This document shows positions 56,102 through 64,000 of a stretch of DNA of 64,000 nucleotides, piece after piece (the first letter of the stretch is position 1; the number at the start of each line of letters is the position of its first letter). The position numbers and the translations under genes were made by a program. The stretch covers positions 124,001 to 188,000 of the forward strand of contig CAVRRZ010000005.1 in assembly GCA_963723745.1 (NCBI GenBank). The letters are read 5' to 3'. The notes under the pieces were generated by a model, which was given only the letters and a program-made list of their open reading frames with translations, was not told the DNA's origin and made no database searches. This DNA is from CAVRRZ01 sp963723745 (GTDB lineage Bacteria; Actinomycetota; Actinomycetes; Mycobacteriales; Geodermatophilaceae).

Positions 56102-57004
56102 TCACGCTGCGGTCAGACCCCTCAGCGGGCCCCGGTAGCGGAACGTGCCCCTGCCCACCACGTCGGGCACGCGCACGGTGAACAGGCGGCCGGCATCGGG
56201 CTGGACCGCCCGGTCGACGTCCGGCAACCCCTCGACCGCCGTGGTGACGACCAGGACGTCCAGCGCAGGACCGATGAACGTGCACCCGGTCGGCTGCGTC
56301 GTCGGCACGCGCACCACCTCCTCCGGCCGACCTGCGGAGCTGTACCTGCGCACCTGGCCGCCTCCGGTCAGCGGGACCCAGAGGTGTCCTGCCCGGTCGA
56401 CGGCCAGCCCGGCGGGGACGGCCGGCTCGTCCATCGGGAAGTCGACCAGGATCCGCGGCCGGTCCGCCGTGCCGAGGTCCGGGTCGTAGTCGTAGGCGGT
56501 CACCGTGCGCGCGCCGGAGTCGGTGAGGTACAGGACGTCGTCGTCCGGCGACCAGGCGATCGCGGCCGGCTCCTCGAGACCGGTCAGCGCGATGCTGACC
56601 ACTCCGTCGACGTCGACCCGGTACACGGCTCCCACCCCGCGTGTCTCGGGCAGGCCGGTCACCCCGGCGAAGAACCTGCCGGCCCGGTCGCACGCGCCGC
56701 CGCACATCCGGGCCGGCCCGTCGAGGTCCAGCACGACACCGACCTCCCCGTCGGGGGTCAGCCGGCGCAAGCCGCTCCCGGCCGCCAGCAGCCAGCCCGG
56801 GGCCGTCGTGAGGGCGACGGCGCCCACCGGTTCGCCGACCGGCCGCACCGCCAGGTCGCTCAGCACCCCGGCCGGACCGACCCCGGCCCATCGGACCCAG
56901 CCTGCCGCGTCCACCCACACCAACTCGCCGGCGCCGTCGTCCCAGACCGGTCCCTGCCCGTGACGGGCGGGACGGACGGGCATGGGCTCGGCCTCGAGAG
57001 GCAC
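56102..57004 (-). CDS. SMP-30/gluconolactonase/LRE-family protein
   Basis: 300 residues, six-bladed beta-propeller lactonase: GQGPVWDDGAGELVWVD (metal Glu replaced by Gln-Gly-Pro in the usual EGP motif), DRAGRFFAGVTG (about 118), NLY-like LYLTDSGARTVTAYDYD (about 165) and PAGLAVDRAGHLWVPLTGGGQV (about 205). The missing Glu may affect calcium binding. GTG at 57004 begins the family-like VPLEAEP. Possible sugar-acid lactonase or a scaffold. Confidence 0.82.
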   Translation of the reverse strand: MPLEAEPMPVRPARHGQGPVWDDGAGELVWVDAAGWVRWAGVGPAGVLSDLAVRPVGEPVGAVALTTAPGWLLAAGSGLRRLTPDGEVGVVLDLDGPARMCGGACDRAGRFFAGVTGLPETRGVGAVYRVDVDGVVSIALTGLEEPAAIAWSPDDDVLYLTDSGARTVTAYDYDPDLGTADRPRILVDFPMDEPAVPAGLAVDRAGHLWVPLTGGGQVRRYSSAGRPEEVVRVPTTQPTGCTFIGPALDVLVVTTAVEGLPDVDRAVQPDAGRLFTVRVPDVVGRGTFRYRGPLRGLTAA

Positions 57005-57047
57005 CACGAGAGGGTTCTGCCCAGGACGCCGGTCGGCCACACCGGTC

Positions 57048-57077
57048 GGACCCAAACCGTTCGGACCCAAACCGTTC
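57048..57077. repeat. 15-bp tandem repeat in a divergent promoter region
   Basis: GGACCCAAACCGTTC twice, exactly, between the SMP-30 and first DUF2267 genes; a third partial copy (GGTCGGACC) precedes it. AT content is high for this genome, suggesting a protein-binding site. Confidence 0.7.
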
Positions 57078-57161
57078 GACCGTGCTCTCCGCGGGTATGG
57101 GGCGCTGCATCGGCCGGTCCCGGAGGAGACGGGTGTTCGCCGCTCGCCGAGGAGGCAGCGC

Positions 57162-57575
57162 ATGGACCGTGATCAGTTCATCGAGCTCGTCCGCGCACGA
57201 GCCGGAGTTCCGGCCTCCCGGCGGCTGGACGGGCTGCCCCTGACCGACGCCGAGATGGCCGAGACCCTCGTCCGTGCCACGTTGCAGGTCCTCGCGCAGC
57301 GGATCAGCGGAGGCGAGGCCCGGGACGTCGCCCGCCAGCTGCCCCCGCCGCTGGACGACTGGCTGCGGCCGGAGCTCGAGAAGGCGGAGCCGTTCGATCT
57401 CGAGGTGTTCGTCCAGCGCGTGGCCGACCGGGCCCTCGTCGACTTCGACGCGGCGTGGGTGGGCGTGCGCGCCGTGTTCCGGACTCTCCGCGAGGCGGTC
57501 ACGGGCGACGAGTTCGAAGACGTACTGGCCCAACTGCCCCGTGAGTACACCGCACTGCTGGACGAGAGCGACTGA
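57162..57575 (+). CDS. DUF2267 family protein (first of a pair)
   Basis: 137 residues: DRDQFIELVRARAGV, ALVRATLQVLAQRISGGEARDVARQLPPPLDDWL and GDEFEDVLAQLPREYTALL. The repeated helix with LP...Y/L motifs defines DUF2267, a stress-associated family of unknown activity. GAGGAGG lies about six nt before the ATG at 57162. Five bp before the second copy. Confidence 0.85.
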   Translation: MDRDQFIELVRARAGVPASRRLDGLPLTDAEMAETLVRATLQVLAQRISGGEARDVARQLPPPLDDWLRPELEKAEPFDLEVFVQRVADRALVDFDAAWVGVRAVFRTLREAVTGDEFEDVLAQLPREYTALLDESD

Positions 57576-57579
57576 GACG

Positions 57580-57951
57580 GTGGACGAGAAGAGCTTCTAC
57601 GCGACCGTTGCCGAGCGCACCGGGCTGTCCAAGTCGGAGGCCGCGGATCTGACCCGCGCGACCTTCGAGTCGATCGCCGCTCAGGTCCCCGGTGGCGAGC
57701 TCGACCAGCTGGCGACGGCGTTGCCGGACTGGGTCCGCCCCCACCTCCCCCACCACCACGAGGCGGCGCGGCCCACGCCGCTGCGCGACGTCGTCCGGGA
57801 GATCAGCAAGCGAACCTTGCTGAAGGAGGAGGAGGTCCAGCGCGGCATGAGCGCGGTGCTGTCCCTGCTGCACGAGTCGATGGACCCCACGCACCTGGAT
57901 CATGCGTTGTCGCTGCTGCCCGCGGAGTACCGCAGCCTCGCGACAGGCTGA
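57580..57951 (+). CDS. DUF2267 family protein (second of a pair)
   Basis: 123 residues: FYATVAERTGLSKSEAADLTRATFESIAAQVPGGELDQLATALPDWV, then VVREISKRTLLKEEEVQRGMSAVLSLL and LSLLPAEYRSL. GTG at 57580 has no ribosome site and probably depends on translation of the first copy. The two share the fold but are only modestly similar. Confidence 0.85.
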   Translation: MDEKSFYATVAERTGLSKSEAADLTRATFESIAAQVPGGELDQLATALPDWVRPHLPHHHEAARPTPLRDVVREISKRTLLKEEEVQRGMSAVLSLLHESMDPTHLDHALSLLPAEYRSLATG

Positions 57952-58042
57952 TCCGTCCTCCCGTGTGCCCCGGGCCCCCGGGGTACCGCAGCGGTCGACG
58001 TCAGACCGCGGTGCCGTCGGGCCCCTCCGTCTGGAGAGATGC

Positions 58043-59110
58043 ATGAGCCGCCTGTTCTCGCCGCTGACGCTGCGCGGCACGACGTTCCGGAACCGGGTGT
58101 GGGCCGCCCCGATGTGCCAGTACAGCTCGGAGCTCGGCTTCCCGAACGACTGGCACCTGGCCCACCTGGGCGGCCTGGCGCGGGGCGGGTCGGGGCTGGT
58201 CATGCAGGAGGCGACCGCGGTGACCCCGGGGGGCCGCATCTCCCCCGCGGACGCAGGCATCTGGGACGACGAGCAGGCCGACGCCTGGGACCGGATCGTC
58301 TTCTTCGTCCGCAGCCAGGGGGCCGTCCCCGGGATCCAGCTCGCCCATGCCGGACGGAAGGCCTCGACCGAACGGCCCTGGGTCGGCGACGGCTACGTCT
58401 CGATCGAGCAGGGGGGCTGGGAGACGGTCGGCCCCTCACCCGTAGCGTTCGGCGACTGGCCGGCCCCGAAGGAGCTCAGCACCGACGAGATCCTCGGCCT
58501 GGTGCGGTCCTTCGCCGACGCCGCCCACCGGGCCCGTGGCGCCGGCTACGTCGTGGCCGAGATCCACGGCGCGCACGGCTACCTGCTGCACCAGTTCCTC
58601 TCGCCGCTGGCCAACCACCGCACCGACGACTACGGCGGCGACCTGGAGGGACGCAGCCGCTTCCTGGTCCAGGTCGTGGACGCGGTCCGGGAGGTCTGGC
58701 CGGAGGACCTGCCGCTGTTCGTCCGGCTCTCGGCCACCGACTGGGCGCCGGGCGGGTGGGACGTCGGGGAGACCGTCGAGCTGGCCCGCCGACTCGCTTC
58801 GCACGGTGTCGACCTGGTCGACGTGACCAGCGGTGGTCTCGTGCCCGGCGCCAGGATCGAGGTCGAGCCGGGCTACCAGGTGCCGTTCGCCCGGGCCGTG
58901 CGCGAGGGGGCAGGCCTCCCGGTGTCGGCGGTCGGGTTGATCGTCGCCCCGGAGCAGGCCGACCAGATCCTGGTCAACGAGGCGGCGGACGCCGTCATGC
59001 TGGCCCGGGAGCTGTTGCGCAACCCGCACTGGCCGTGGACGGCCGCCCGCGCCCTCGGCGACCAGGTGCCCTGGCCGCCGCAGTACATCGGCGCGCAGCG
59101 GCGCCGGTGA
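58043..59110 (+). CDS. NADH:flavin oxidoreductase/Old Yellow Enzyme (YqjM type)
   Basis: 355 residues, FMN TIM-barrel ene-reductase. APMCQYSSELGFPNDWHLAHLG at ~22-43 is the YqjM-type N-terminus with the redox-tuning Cys; IQLAHAGRKAS (about 98), the substrate-binding HGAHGYLLHQFLSPLANHRTDDYGG (about 173-197; His pair), and C-terminal phosphate site AVGLIVAPEQADQIL and ARELLRNPHW. Reduces activated C=C bonds. GGAGAG lies six nt before the ATG at 58043. Confidence 0.93.
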   Translation: MSRLFSPLTLRGTTFRNRVWAAPMCQYSSELGFPNDWHLAHLGGLARGGSGLVMQEATAVTPGGRISPADAGIWDDEQADAWDRIVFFVRSQGAVPGIQLAHAGRKASTERPWVGDGYVSIEQGGWETVGPSPVAFGDWPAPKELSTDEILGLVRSFADAAHRARGAGYVVAEIHGAHGYLLHQFLSPLANHRTDDYGGDLEGRSRFLVQVVDAVREVWPEDLPLFVRLSATDWAPGGWDVGETVELARRLASHGVDLVDVTSGGLVPGARIEVEPGYQVPFARAVREGAGLPVSAVGLIVAPEQADQILVNEAADAVMLARELLRNPHWPWTAARALGDQVPWPPQYIGAQRRR

Positions 59111-59150
59111 CGGCGCGCGCCGGCGGATCCCCATCGAGACGGCGGTTCAC

Positions 59151-59864
59151 TCATCCCCGCCCGTCGCCACCACTGCCGGGCCACTGGCCGGTGCGAACGA
59201 GCTGCTCCGCCAGCACGTGCACTCTCACGTTGGTCGCCGCCGACTCCTCGGTGAGCGACCGGAAGGCATCCTCGGCGGTCAGCCTGCCGCGTTCCATCAG
59301 GATGCCCGTGGCCTGCTCGATCACCGCCTGGGACGTCAGCGCGGTGTGCAGGCTCTCGACCTGGTGCCGGGCCCCACGGTAGGTGGAGACGCTTCCTGCT
59401 GCAGCGGCCGCGAAGTCGGCGACACGGGCGGCGGCCGCCCGACCGGCGGAGTCGAAGATCTGCGGCCCGGTCGCGTAGATGTTCAGTGATCCGGTGACCG
59501 GTTCGTCGGCGTGGATGACGAGCGGCACGGACAGGACGGAGAGCGCGCCGCGCTCGGTGGCGCTGCGGGCGAATGCCGGCCAGCGGGACTCCGTGCGGCT
59601 GTCGGGGATCTCGGTCAGCTCACCGGCGCGGGCGGCGTGCAGGCAGGGGCCGTCGTCCTGCTGGTACTGGCATGCATCGAGCTCGAGGGCGAGCTGTCCC
59701 GTGCTGGCGACGGTGCTCGCCCTGCTCTTGACCAGCAGCGTCACCGACACCTCGGCAGCTCCGGGTACCGACGCCTTCGCCACGTCGGCGACGGTGACCA
59801 GCAACCGGGCCAGCGACTCCTCCGGGCCTGGTCGCCCGGGGAGGCGCCGCGACGGGGCGCCCAC
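59151..59864 (-). CDS. GAF-ANTAR domain regulator, continuous in frame with the LysR gene
   Basis: GAF domain (EESLARLLVTVADVAKASVPGAAEVSVTLL to about VADFAAAAA) with the family block CQYQQDDGPCLHAARAG, then ANTAR helices HTALTSQAVIEQATGILMERGRLTAEDAFRSL. ANTAR proteins bind RNA and prevent termination. GTG at 59864 is the nearest usable start, but it has no ribosome site, and the frame is open upstream to 60347 through LysR sequence with no stop. It may therefore be the C-terminal half of a LysR-GAF-ANTAR fusion. Confidence 0.7.
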   Translation of the reverse strand: MGAPSRRLPGRPGPEESLARLLVTVADVAKASVPGAAEVSVTLLVKSRASTVASTGQLALELDACQYQQDDGPCLHAARAGELTEIPDSRTESRWPAFARSATERGALSVLSVPLVIHADEPVTGSLNIYATGPQIFDSAGRAAAARVADFAAAAAGSVSTYRGARHQVESLHTALTSQAVIEQATGILMERGRLTAEDAFRSLTEESAATNVRVHVLAEQLVRTGQWPGSGGDGRG

Positions 59865-59889
59865 GCTCGGAGAAGAGGAGGGCGGGCTG

Positions 59890-60767
59890 GGCAGCGGTCG
59901 CCGGAAGGCAGCGAGGAAGGCGCGGCCCGCTGCCCCGCGCAGCGCCTCGTCCCGATAGACGACCCCCAGCTCCCACCGGGGCGCCCCGGCCAGCGTCGCG
60001 ATCTCGACCCGATCGAAGACCTCACTGTTGGCACTCGACGCGGGGCCGTAGGAGATGCCCATGCCCTGCTGCACCAGGGCGAGGACGCCGAGCCAGGTGT
60101 CGACCTCGAGCCGGACCTCCCGCTGCAGTCCGCGCTCGGCCAGCAGGGAGTCGAACAGCTGGCGCGCGAGCTGTTCTCGCGGCAGGTCGACGATGGCTTC
60201 GCCGATGAGCTCGCGAGGATCGACGTCGCGCGCGCCGGCCAGCCGGTGATCGGCGGGGCAGAGGACGACGAGCGGGTCGGGAGGCAGCGGCTCGAAGCGG
60301 AGCGCGGAGCCCGGGCGGTCGATGCGGGGGGCGAGGGCGAAATCGACCTAACCGCTGGACACCAGGTCGGGGACGGCCCTCGCATCGACCGGGAACAATC
60401 GGACCTGGACGCCGGGGTGCTCGTGCTGGAATCGGCGCAGCGTCTCGACCACGTCGACGATGCGCGGCGGGACCGCGAAGGCGACGCGGACCGTGCCGCG
60501 CAGCAGACCCTCGACCTCCGCGACCGCGTCCCGCGCACGCCCCGCCTGCTCGACCGTCGCCCGAGCCGGCGCGAGGAAAGCCCGGCCGGCGTCGGTCAGC
60601 TCGGCACCGCGGCGGCCCCGGATGAACAGGTTCGTGCCCAGCTCGCGTTCGAGGGACAGCAACGAGGCCGACAGGCTCGACTGCACCATGTAGACCCGTG
60701 CCGCGGCGGCGGTGAACGACCCCTCCTCCACCACGCTCAGAAAGTGCTCGAGCTGTCGCAACTCCAC
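59890..60767 (-). pseudogene. LysR-family regulator interrupted by an amber codon
   Basis: Winged HTH from GTG at 60767 (ELRQLEHFLSVVEEGSFTAAAARVYMVQSSLSASLLSLE), then the substrate-binding domain. A TAG at 60348-60350 follows DLVSSG. The same frame continues at once with VDFALAPRIDRPGSALRFE ... LVQQGMGISYGPAS ... WELGVVYRDEALRG, the rest of a normal LysR effector domain. DLVSSG(E)VDFAL is the family pattern, so GAG to TAG by one base is the simplest origin. It then runs through a Pro/Ser linker into the GAF-ANTAR domain without a stop. Confidence 0.85.
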
Positions 60768-60861
60768 TCGACAAGATGCACACCCCGGGATCGGCAGAGC
60801 AATCACCGGTATTCACTGGGCGCCATCGACGCCGACGATGGATGGGCGCCGTTCCCGCTGC

Positions 60862-62073
60862 TCAGTCCAGCCGTAGCCGTCCGTCGACGACGTCGCGAGC
60901 CACGTCGGTGAGCGTCCGGTCGGTCACGAACGCGCGGGCCCGGAGTGCGCTGAGCGCCCCGTCATTGGCGAGCCCCAACTGCGCCGAGACGATCCCGACG
61001 GCGAGTGACACCTCGCGGTAGGACCCGGTCGTGCCATCCCGTGCGAGCAGCTCGGAGTCGATCCGGTCGAGGTCGGCGAGCACGGCCACCCCCGCCAGGT
61101 CGGCGAGCACCGCGGCGTCGATCCACTCGTCGGGGCCGGCGGGCTCCGGGGCGCGGCGGTACATCGTCAGTGTGCCGAGGACGGTGCCGGCGACGGAGAG
61201 GGGGAACGCCCATACGCCGGTGAGCCCGGCGGACCCGGGCATCCTCGCGAAGCCGGGCCAGCGGCCCCGCTCCGTGGCGACGTCGTGGAAGACCGGCGCC
61301 CGGTCGGTGAGGGCGGTGAGCGTGGGGCCCTCGCCGAGGGTGTACTGCAGCTCCTCGAGGGCCGCCGTCGTCCGGTCGCTCGTCGCCAGGAACTCCTGCA
61401 GGCCATCGCCGAGGCACGCCGTGACCGCCGCTCCGTCGACTCCCGCCAGGTTCGTCACGACGGCACGGCACAGCGCGTGGGACCAGCCACCCCAGGCGCG
61501 GTCGCCGACGCGGTCGCAGACGGCCTCCCACAGCTGCCGGCGCCGCACGACGGCGGGTGAGACGCCGGCCGGTCCCCGTGCGACGACCAGCGCCGTCAGG
61601 GCTTCGCGCAGTCGTGCGGCCTCCACGGCTGCCCCCGGTGCCGGGGAGGGCGCGATGAGGTGTGCCAGCGCGGTGATGTCCTCGACGCGGTGCAGGATTC
61701 CTGTCACCCGGTCTCGCTCGTCCAGGACGGGGATGTTGACCGGGCTCCAGGTCCGCTCGACGAACAGTCCCGAGCCGCGGACCGGCTCGACGTCGTACCG
61801 CTGCACCTGCATGGTGTGCGGTCGCGCCGAGCGCAGCACACGGGTCAGGGACGTGGTGAGGTTGCGCACCCCGTCCGCTGCCGGGGTGTCGGGGTTGTCG
61901 GGGAACGCCTCGACGAGGATCTCGCCGAGCAGTGCCGTGCGGTCCCGCCCGCTGGCGGCCAGATAGGCGTCGTTGACCGCCCGGATCCGCAGGTCGACGT
62001 CGAGCAGCACGTACGCGGCCGACGCGTCGAGGAACTCCGGCCTGCCGGCCATGGCCCTCAGCACGTGATGCAC
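60862..62073 (-). CDS. PAS-GAF-ANTAR regulator
   Basis: 403 residues. PAS domain (about 10-135: FLDASAAYVLLDVDLRIRAVNDAYLAASGRD; WSPVNIPVLDERDRVTGILHRVEDIT), GAF domain (about 170-320: LCRAVVTNLAGVDGAAVTAC; LQYTLGEGPTLTAL), then an ANTAR-like end (about 340-400: GIVSAQLGLANDGALSALRARAFVTDRTLTDVARDVV). Likely a sensor acting on RNA antitermination. GTG at 62073 with AGGAGG seven nt upstream. The 245 bp before it hold no supported gene. Confidence 0.85.
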   Translation of the reverse strand: MHHVLRAMAGRPEFLDASAAYVLLDVDLRIRAVNDAYLAASGRDRTALLGEILVEAFPDNPDTPAADGVRNLTTSLTRVLRSARPHTMQVQRYDVEPVRGSGLFVERTWSPVNIPVLDERDRVTGILHRVEDITALAHLIAPSPAPGAAVEAARLREALTALVVARGPAGVSPAVVRRRQLWEAVCDRVGDRAWGGWSHALCRAVVTNLAGVDGAAVTACLGDGLQEFLATSDRTTAALEELQYTLGEGPTLTALTDRAPVFHDVATERGRWPGFARMPGSAGLTGVWAFPLSVAGTVLGTLTMYRRAPEPAGPDEWIDAAVLADLAGVAVLADLDRIDSELLARDGTTGSYREVSLAVGIVSAQLGLANDGALSALRARAFVTDRTLTDVARDVVDGRLRLD

Positions 62074-62318
62074 GGCGACCTCCTGCGAGCACGGCGCACG
62101 GACCGACCCGTCCGATGGCCCGGCGGCGGGCCGAGAATACGCAGCACGGCGCCCTCGGCGGGCGCGCCATGGCGGCCGTCGCCGACATGAGGCTGCGTGA
62201 CGTGACCGGGGAACAGTACGCCGTCGTCCTCGTCGTGCCGTCGTCCTCGTCCGCACCGGGTCGCCGGCGGGAGGGCGAACGGATCCGGCCCTCTCCCCCG
62301 CCGGTCGTCCCGGAGCGG

Positions 62319-63074
62319 CTAGAACACCAGCAACAGCGAGCCGTACAGAAGGACGGCGAACAGGAAGGCGGCATAGGAGTTGTCGTTTCTCTCCGAGAAC
62401 TCGTCCTGAATGACCATCAGCACGGCGCCGCCCGCGACGAACGAGACCAGCATGGCCAGCACCTCGGGGGCGATCTCCACCTGCGTGCTGAGAATCCATC
62501 CGACGAGGAAGGCGCCGCTCAGGATCCATCTACCGATCCGGTGGTAGGCCGAGCGGTGCATCTCCAGCAGGTGGAAATCGATCACCAGGAAATGCATCGT
62601 GATCGCGAAGGCGAAGATGAGGAGGCCGGACACGCTGGTGATCTGGCCCATCAGGTAGCCCAACAGGACCTTGTACAGCGACAGGCCGACCATGTGCACC
62701 CAGAAGTGCACCGGACGCGCCGCCCCGTCGCTGGCCCCGTGGTCGACGGGTCGTTCGAACCCTCTCTCCAGCCCGTAGAAGAGCGCGAACCCCACCAGCA
62801 GGGGAAGAAAGGGGTTCTGCTCGCCCCAGGCGGAGAGCGCCTCCAACCACCCGGAGAACCTCAGGACATAGGGCTCGTCCGGATGCAGCTCCTCGTCAGC
62901 GAGGTGCGTGACCTCGGGCAGCAGCTGAAGGAAGATGTAGGTGATGGAGATGCCGTCGGCGAACGGCAGCCAGTACCTCGAGTCGATGTACTTGCCGGGG
63001 TGGACGTAGGGCGACCAGACGTGCAGGAACGCCAGCAGCAGGCCGATCGCCAGGGTGAACCCGAGGTTCAGCAC
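62319..63074 (-). CDS. ZIP-like multi-pass membrane protein
   Basis: 251 residues, about seven or eight membrane helices: MLNLGFTLAIGLLLAFLHVW, YWLPFADGISITYIFLQLLPEV (ExT/HxxL-like), and paired His/Glu in FAITMHFLVIDFHLLEMHRSAYH and in AMLVSFVAGGAVLMVIQDEFSE. The His-rich helix 4 region is reminiscent of ZIP metal transporters, but the exact ZIP signature is not present. A metal transporter is possible; low certainty. Downstream gene is an IS transposase. Confidence 0.72.
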   Translation of the reverse strand: MLNLGFTLAIGLLLAFLHVWSPYVHPGKYIDSRYWLPFADGISITYIFLQLLPEVTHLADEELHPDEPYVLRFSGWLEALSAWGEQNPFLPLLVGFALFYGLERGFERPVDHGASDGAARPVHFWVHMVGLSLYKVLLGYLMGQITSVSGLLIFAFAITMHFLVIDFHLLEMHRSAYHRIGRWILSGAFLVGWILSTQVEIAPEVLAMLVSFVAGGAVLMVIQDEFSERNDNSYAAFLFAVLLYGSLLLVF

Positions 63075-63138
63075 GTCGTGCTCCCGTCACCCGGTGCAGG
63101 ACCGGACGTCACCCCGACCGGCATCCGGACTCAGTGAT

Positions 63139-64000
63139 CTAGATGTACTGACCCGCCAGGTTGGTGACGCGGGCGGCGGGAGGTTGTCCGCCGAGTGCGG
63201 TGTGGCCGCGGTGATGGTTGTACCGGTGCAGGAAGTCCGGATAGGCGGCGACGCGCTCGGCCTCGCTGGCATAGGGCCGCGCGTAGGCCCACTCCTCGAG
63301 CAGGGTGCGGTTGAACCGCTCCACCTTGCCGTTGGTCTGCGGCCGGTAGGGCCGGGTCCGCTTGTGCGTGACCGCCGTTCCGAGCGCGGCGGCGAACAGC
63401 CTCGAGCGGTAGGCCGAGCCGTTGTCGGTCAGCACCCGCTGCACGGTGATGCCGCGGTCGGCGAACCAGGCCTGCGCGCGGGCCCAGAAGGCGACCACGG
63501 TCTCCTTGCGCTCGTCGGTGAGGATCTCGGAGTAGGCCAGCCGGGAGTGGTCGTCGACGACGTGGTGCAGATAGGCGTAGCCCGGGGTCGTGGATTTCTT
63601 GATCTTCTGGGCGGCCGCGCGGCCGTGCACCCGGTGCCCGCCGCCATCGGGAATCCGGCCCAGCTTCTTCACGTCCATGTGCACCAGCTCGCCGGGCTTC
63701 TCCCGCTCGTAGCGGACCGGCGCGGGCCGGCTGCCGCGGATCCGGGTACCGGTGGCCGGATCGGTGAAGCGCAGCGGCGGCGCGCCGTAGCGGCGCAGCA
63801 CCCGCCCGACCGTGGAGACGGCCAGCTTCAGGTGGAACGCGATTCGGGCTGGACCCCAGCGGCGGGTCACCCGCAGCCCCAGGATCCGCCGCTCGACGCG
63901 GGTGGGGGTGCGCCGCGGGCTGCGATGCGGACGCGAGCAGCGCCCGGTCATGCCGGCCGCCCCCAGAGCGCGGAAGCGGTCGGCCCAGCGCTTGGCCGTC
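63139..64000 (-). CDS. IS481-family transposase, 5' part beyond the window
   Basis: The frame is open to the right edge. The upstream codons (TAKRWADRFRALGAAG) continue the IS481 N-terminus, so the internal ATG at 63951 is not the true start. rve core: ELVHMDVKKLGRIPDGGGHR, first Asp; VDDHSRLAYSEIL; VLTDNGSAYRSRLF; RPYRPQTNGKVERFNRTLLEEW (Glu). C-terminus RYNHHRGHTALGGQPP. Clearly different from the transposase at 32498, so two IS481-type elements occur in this window. The element's left end should lie between 63075 and 63139. Confidence 0.92.
   Translation of the reverse strand, partial: TAKRWADRFRALGAAGMTGRCSRPHRSPRRTPTRVERRILGLRVTRRWGPARIAFHLKLAVSTVGRVLRRYGAPPLRFTDPATGTRIRGSRPAPVRYEREKPGELVHMDVKKLGRIPDGGGHRVHGRAAAQKIKKSTTPGYAYLHHVVDDHSRLAYSEILTDERKETVVAFWARAQAWFADRGITVQRVLTDNGSAYRSRLFAAALGTAVTHKRTRPYRPQTNGKVERFNRTLLEEWAYARPYASEAERVAAYPDFLHRYNHHRGHTALGGQPPAARVTNLAGQYI

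Noticed and set aside
63139..63951. Complete transposase starting at the ATG at 63951
   Set aside because: The frame upstream continues recognisable IS481 N-terminal sequence to the window edge, so the gene is partial.

Overview
This window is chromosomal DNA from a very GC-rich actinobacterium. Three things point to the group: a Pup-proteasome ATPase (ARC/Mpa), the mycothiol ligase MshC beside a mycothiol-type DinB-fold protein, and several single-copy families typical of actinobacteria (DUF3090, SCO1664 family, DUF5703, PAC2). The overall flavour, including many leaderless genes with a TANNNT -10 box 6-8 nt before the start codon, resembles Geodermatophilaceae (Blastococcus, Geodermatophilus, Modestobacter). 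That family-level placement is an inference.

1-31.3 kb is mostly conserved backbone. It holds the N-terminal part of the proteasome ATPase, tRNA m1A58 methyltransferase, a RecB-like nuclease, a DinB protein, a HAD phosphatase, a secreted coiled-coil cell-wall protein behind a c-di-AMP (ydaO-type) riboswitch, cobalamin-dependent MetH, PAC2, the overlapping pair mshC-dGTPase, then SCO1664 / DUF3090 / histidine phosphatase / UppP, an aldo-keto reductase overlapping a RecD2-like helicase, a glycine-betaine-type ABC importer, an IclR / MIP18 / amidohydrolase group, and a metabolic run (quinone reductase, SRPBCC, SDR, M20 peptidase) ending in a GGDEF protein.

31.3-38.1 kb is a compact integrative element (pSAM2/AICE type) inserted in the 3' end of tRNA-Leu(GAG). 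It is bounded by 21-bp direct repeats and carries a tyrosine integrase, a RepSA-like HUH initiator, an FtsK/TraSA-like translocase and small unknowns. The integrase is cut cleanly in two by an IS481-type insertion sequence with a 9-bp target duplication. Matching GGGGAA(G/C)CTTCCCC motifs lie just inside both ends, and the presumed tRNA terminator has been displaced to the far side of the element.

38.3-42.3 kb holds a frameshifted RCC1-repeat surface protein with an LAXTG sortase motif, a glutaminase and an orphan proteasome-like Ntn hydrolase that begins Met-Thr. It ends with a 13-nt copy of the tRNA end followed by a strong terminator. This may be the scar of an older insertion.

42.4-50.4 kb is a catabolic operon: FAD subunit, a fused [2Fe-2S]/molybdopterin hydroxylase, a metallo-beta-lactamase-fold lactonase-like protein, a fused E1alpha-E1beta TPP dehydrogenase, a muconolactone-isomerase-like protein and an IclR regulator. 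It is preceded by a promoter with two palindromic operator candidates. Its substrate cannot be read from the sequence; it is the best candidate here for an undescribed pathway.

50.5-64 kb contains stress and signalling genes: a 57-residue His-rich protein, lipoprotein SodC, DUF5335, a DUF1931 histone-fold protein, a KefB-TrkA-UBP-zinc-finger protein with a frameshift, an SMP-30 protein, two DUF2267 proteins, an Old Yellow Enzyme, a LysR gene with an amber codon that reads into a GAF-ANTAR domain, a PAS-GAF-ANTAR protein and a ZIP-like membrane protein. A second IS481-type transposase runs off the right edge.
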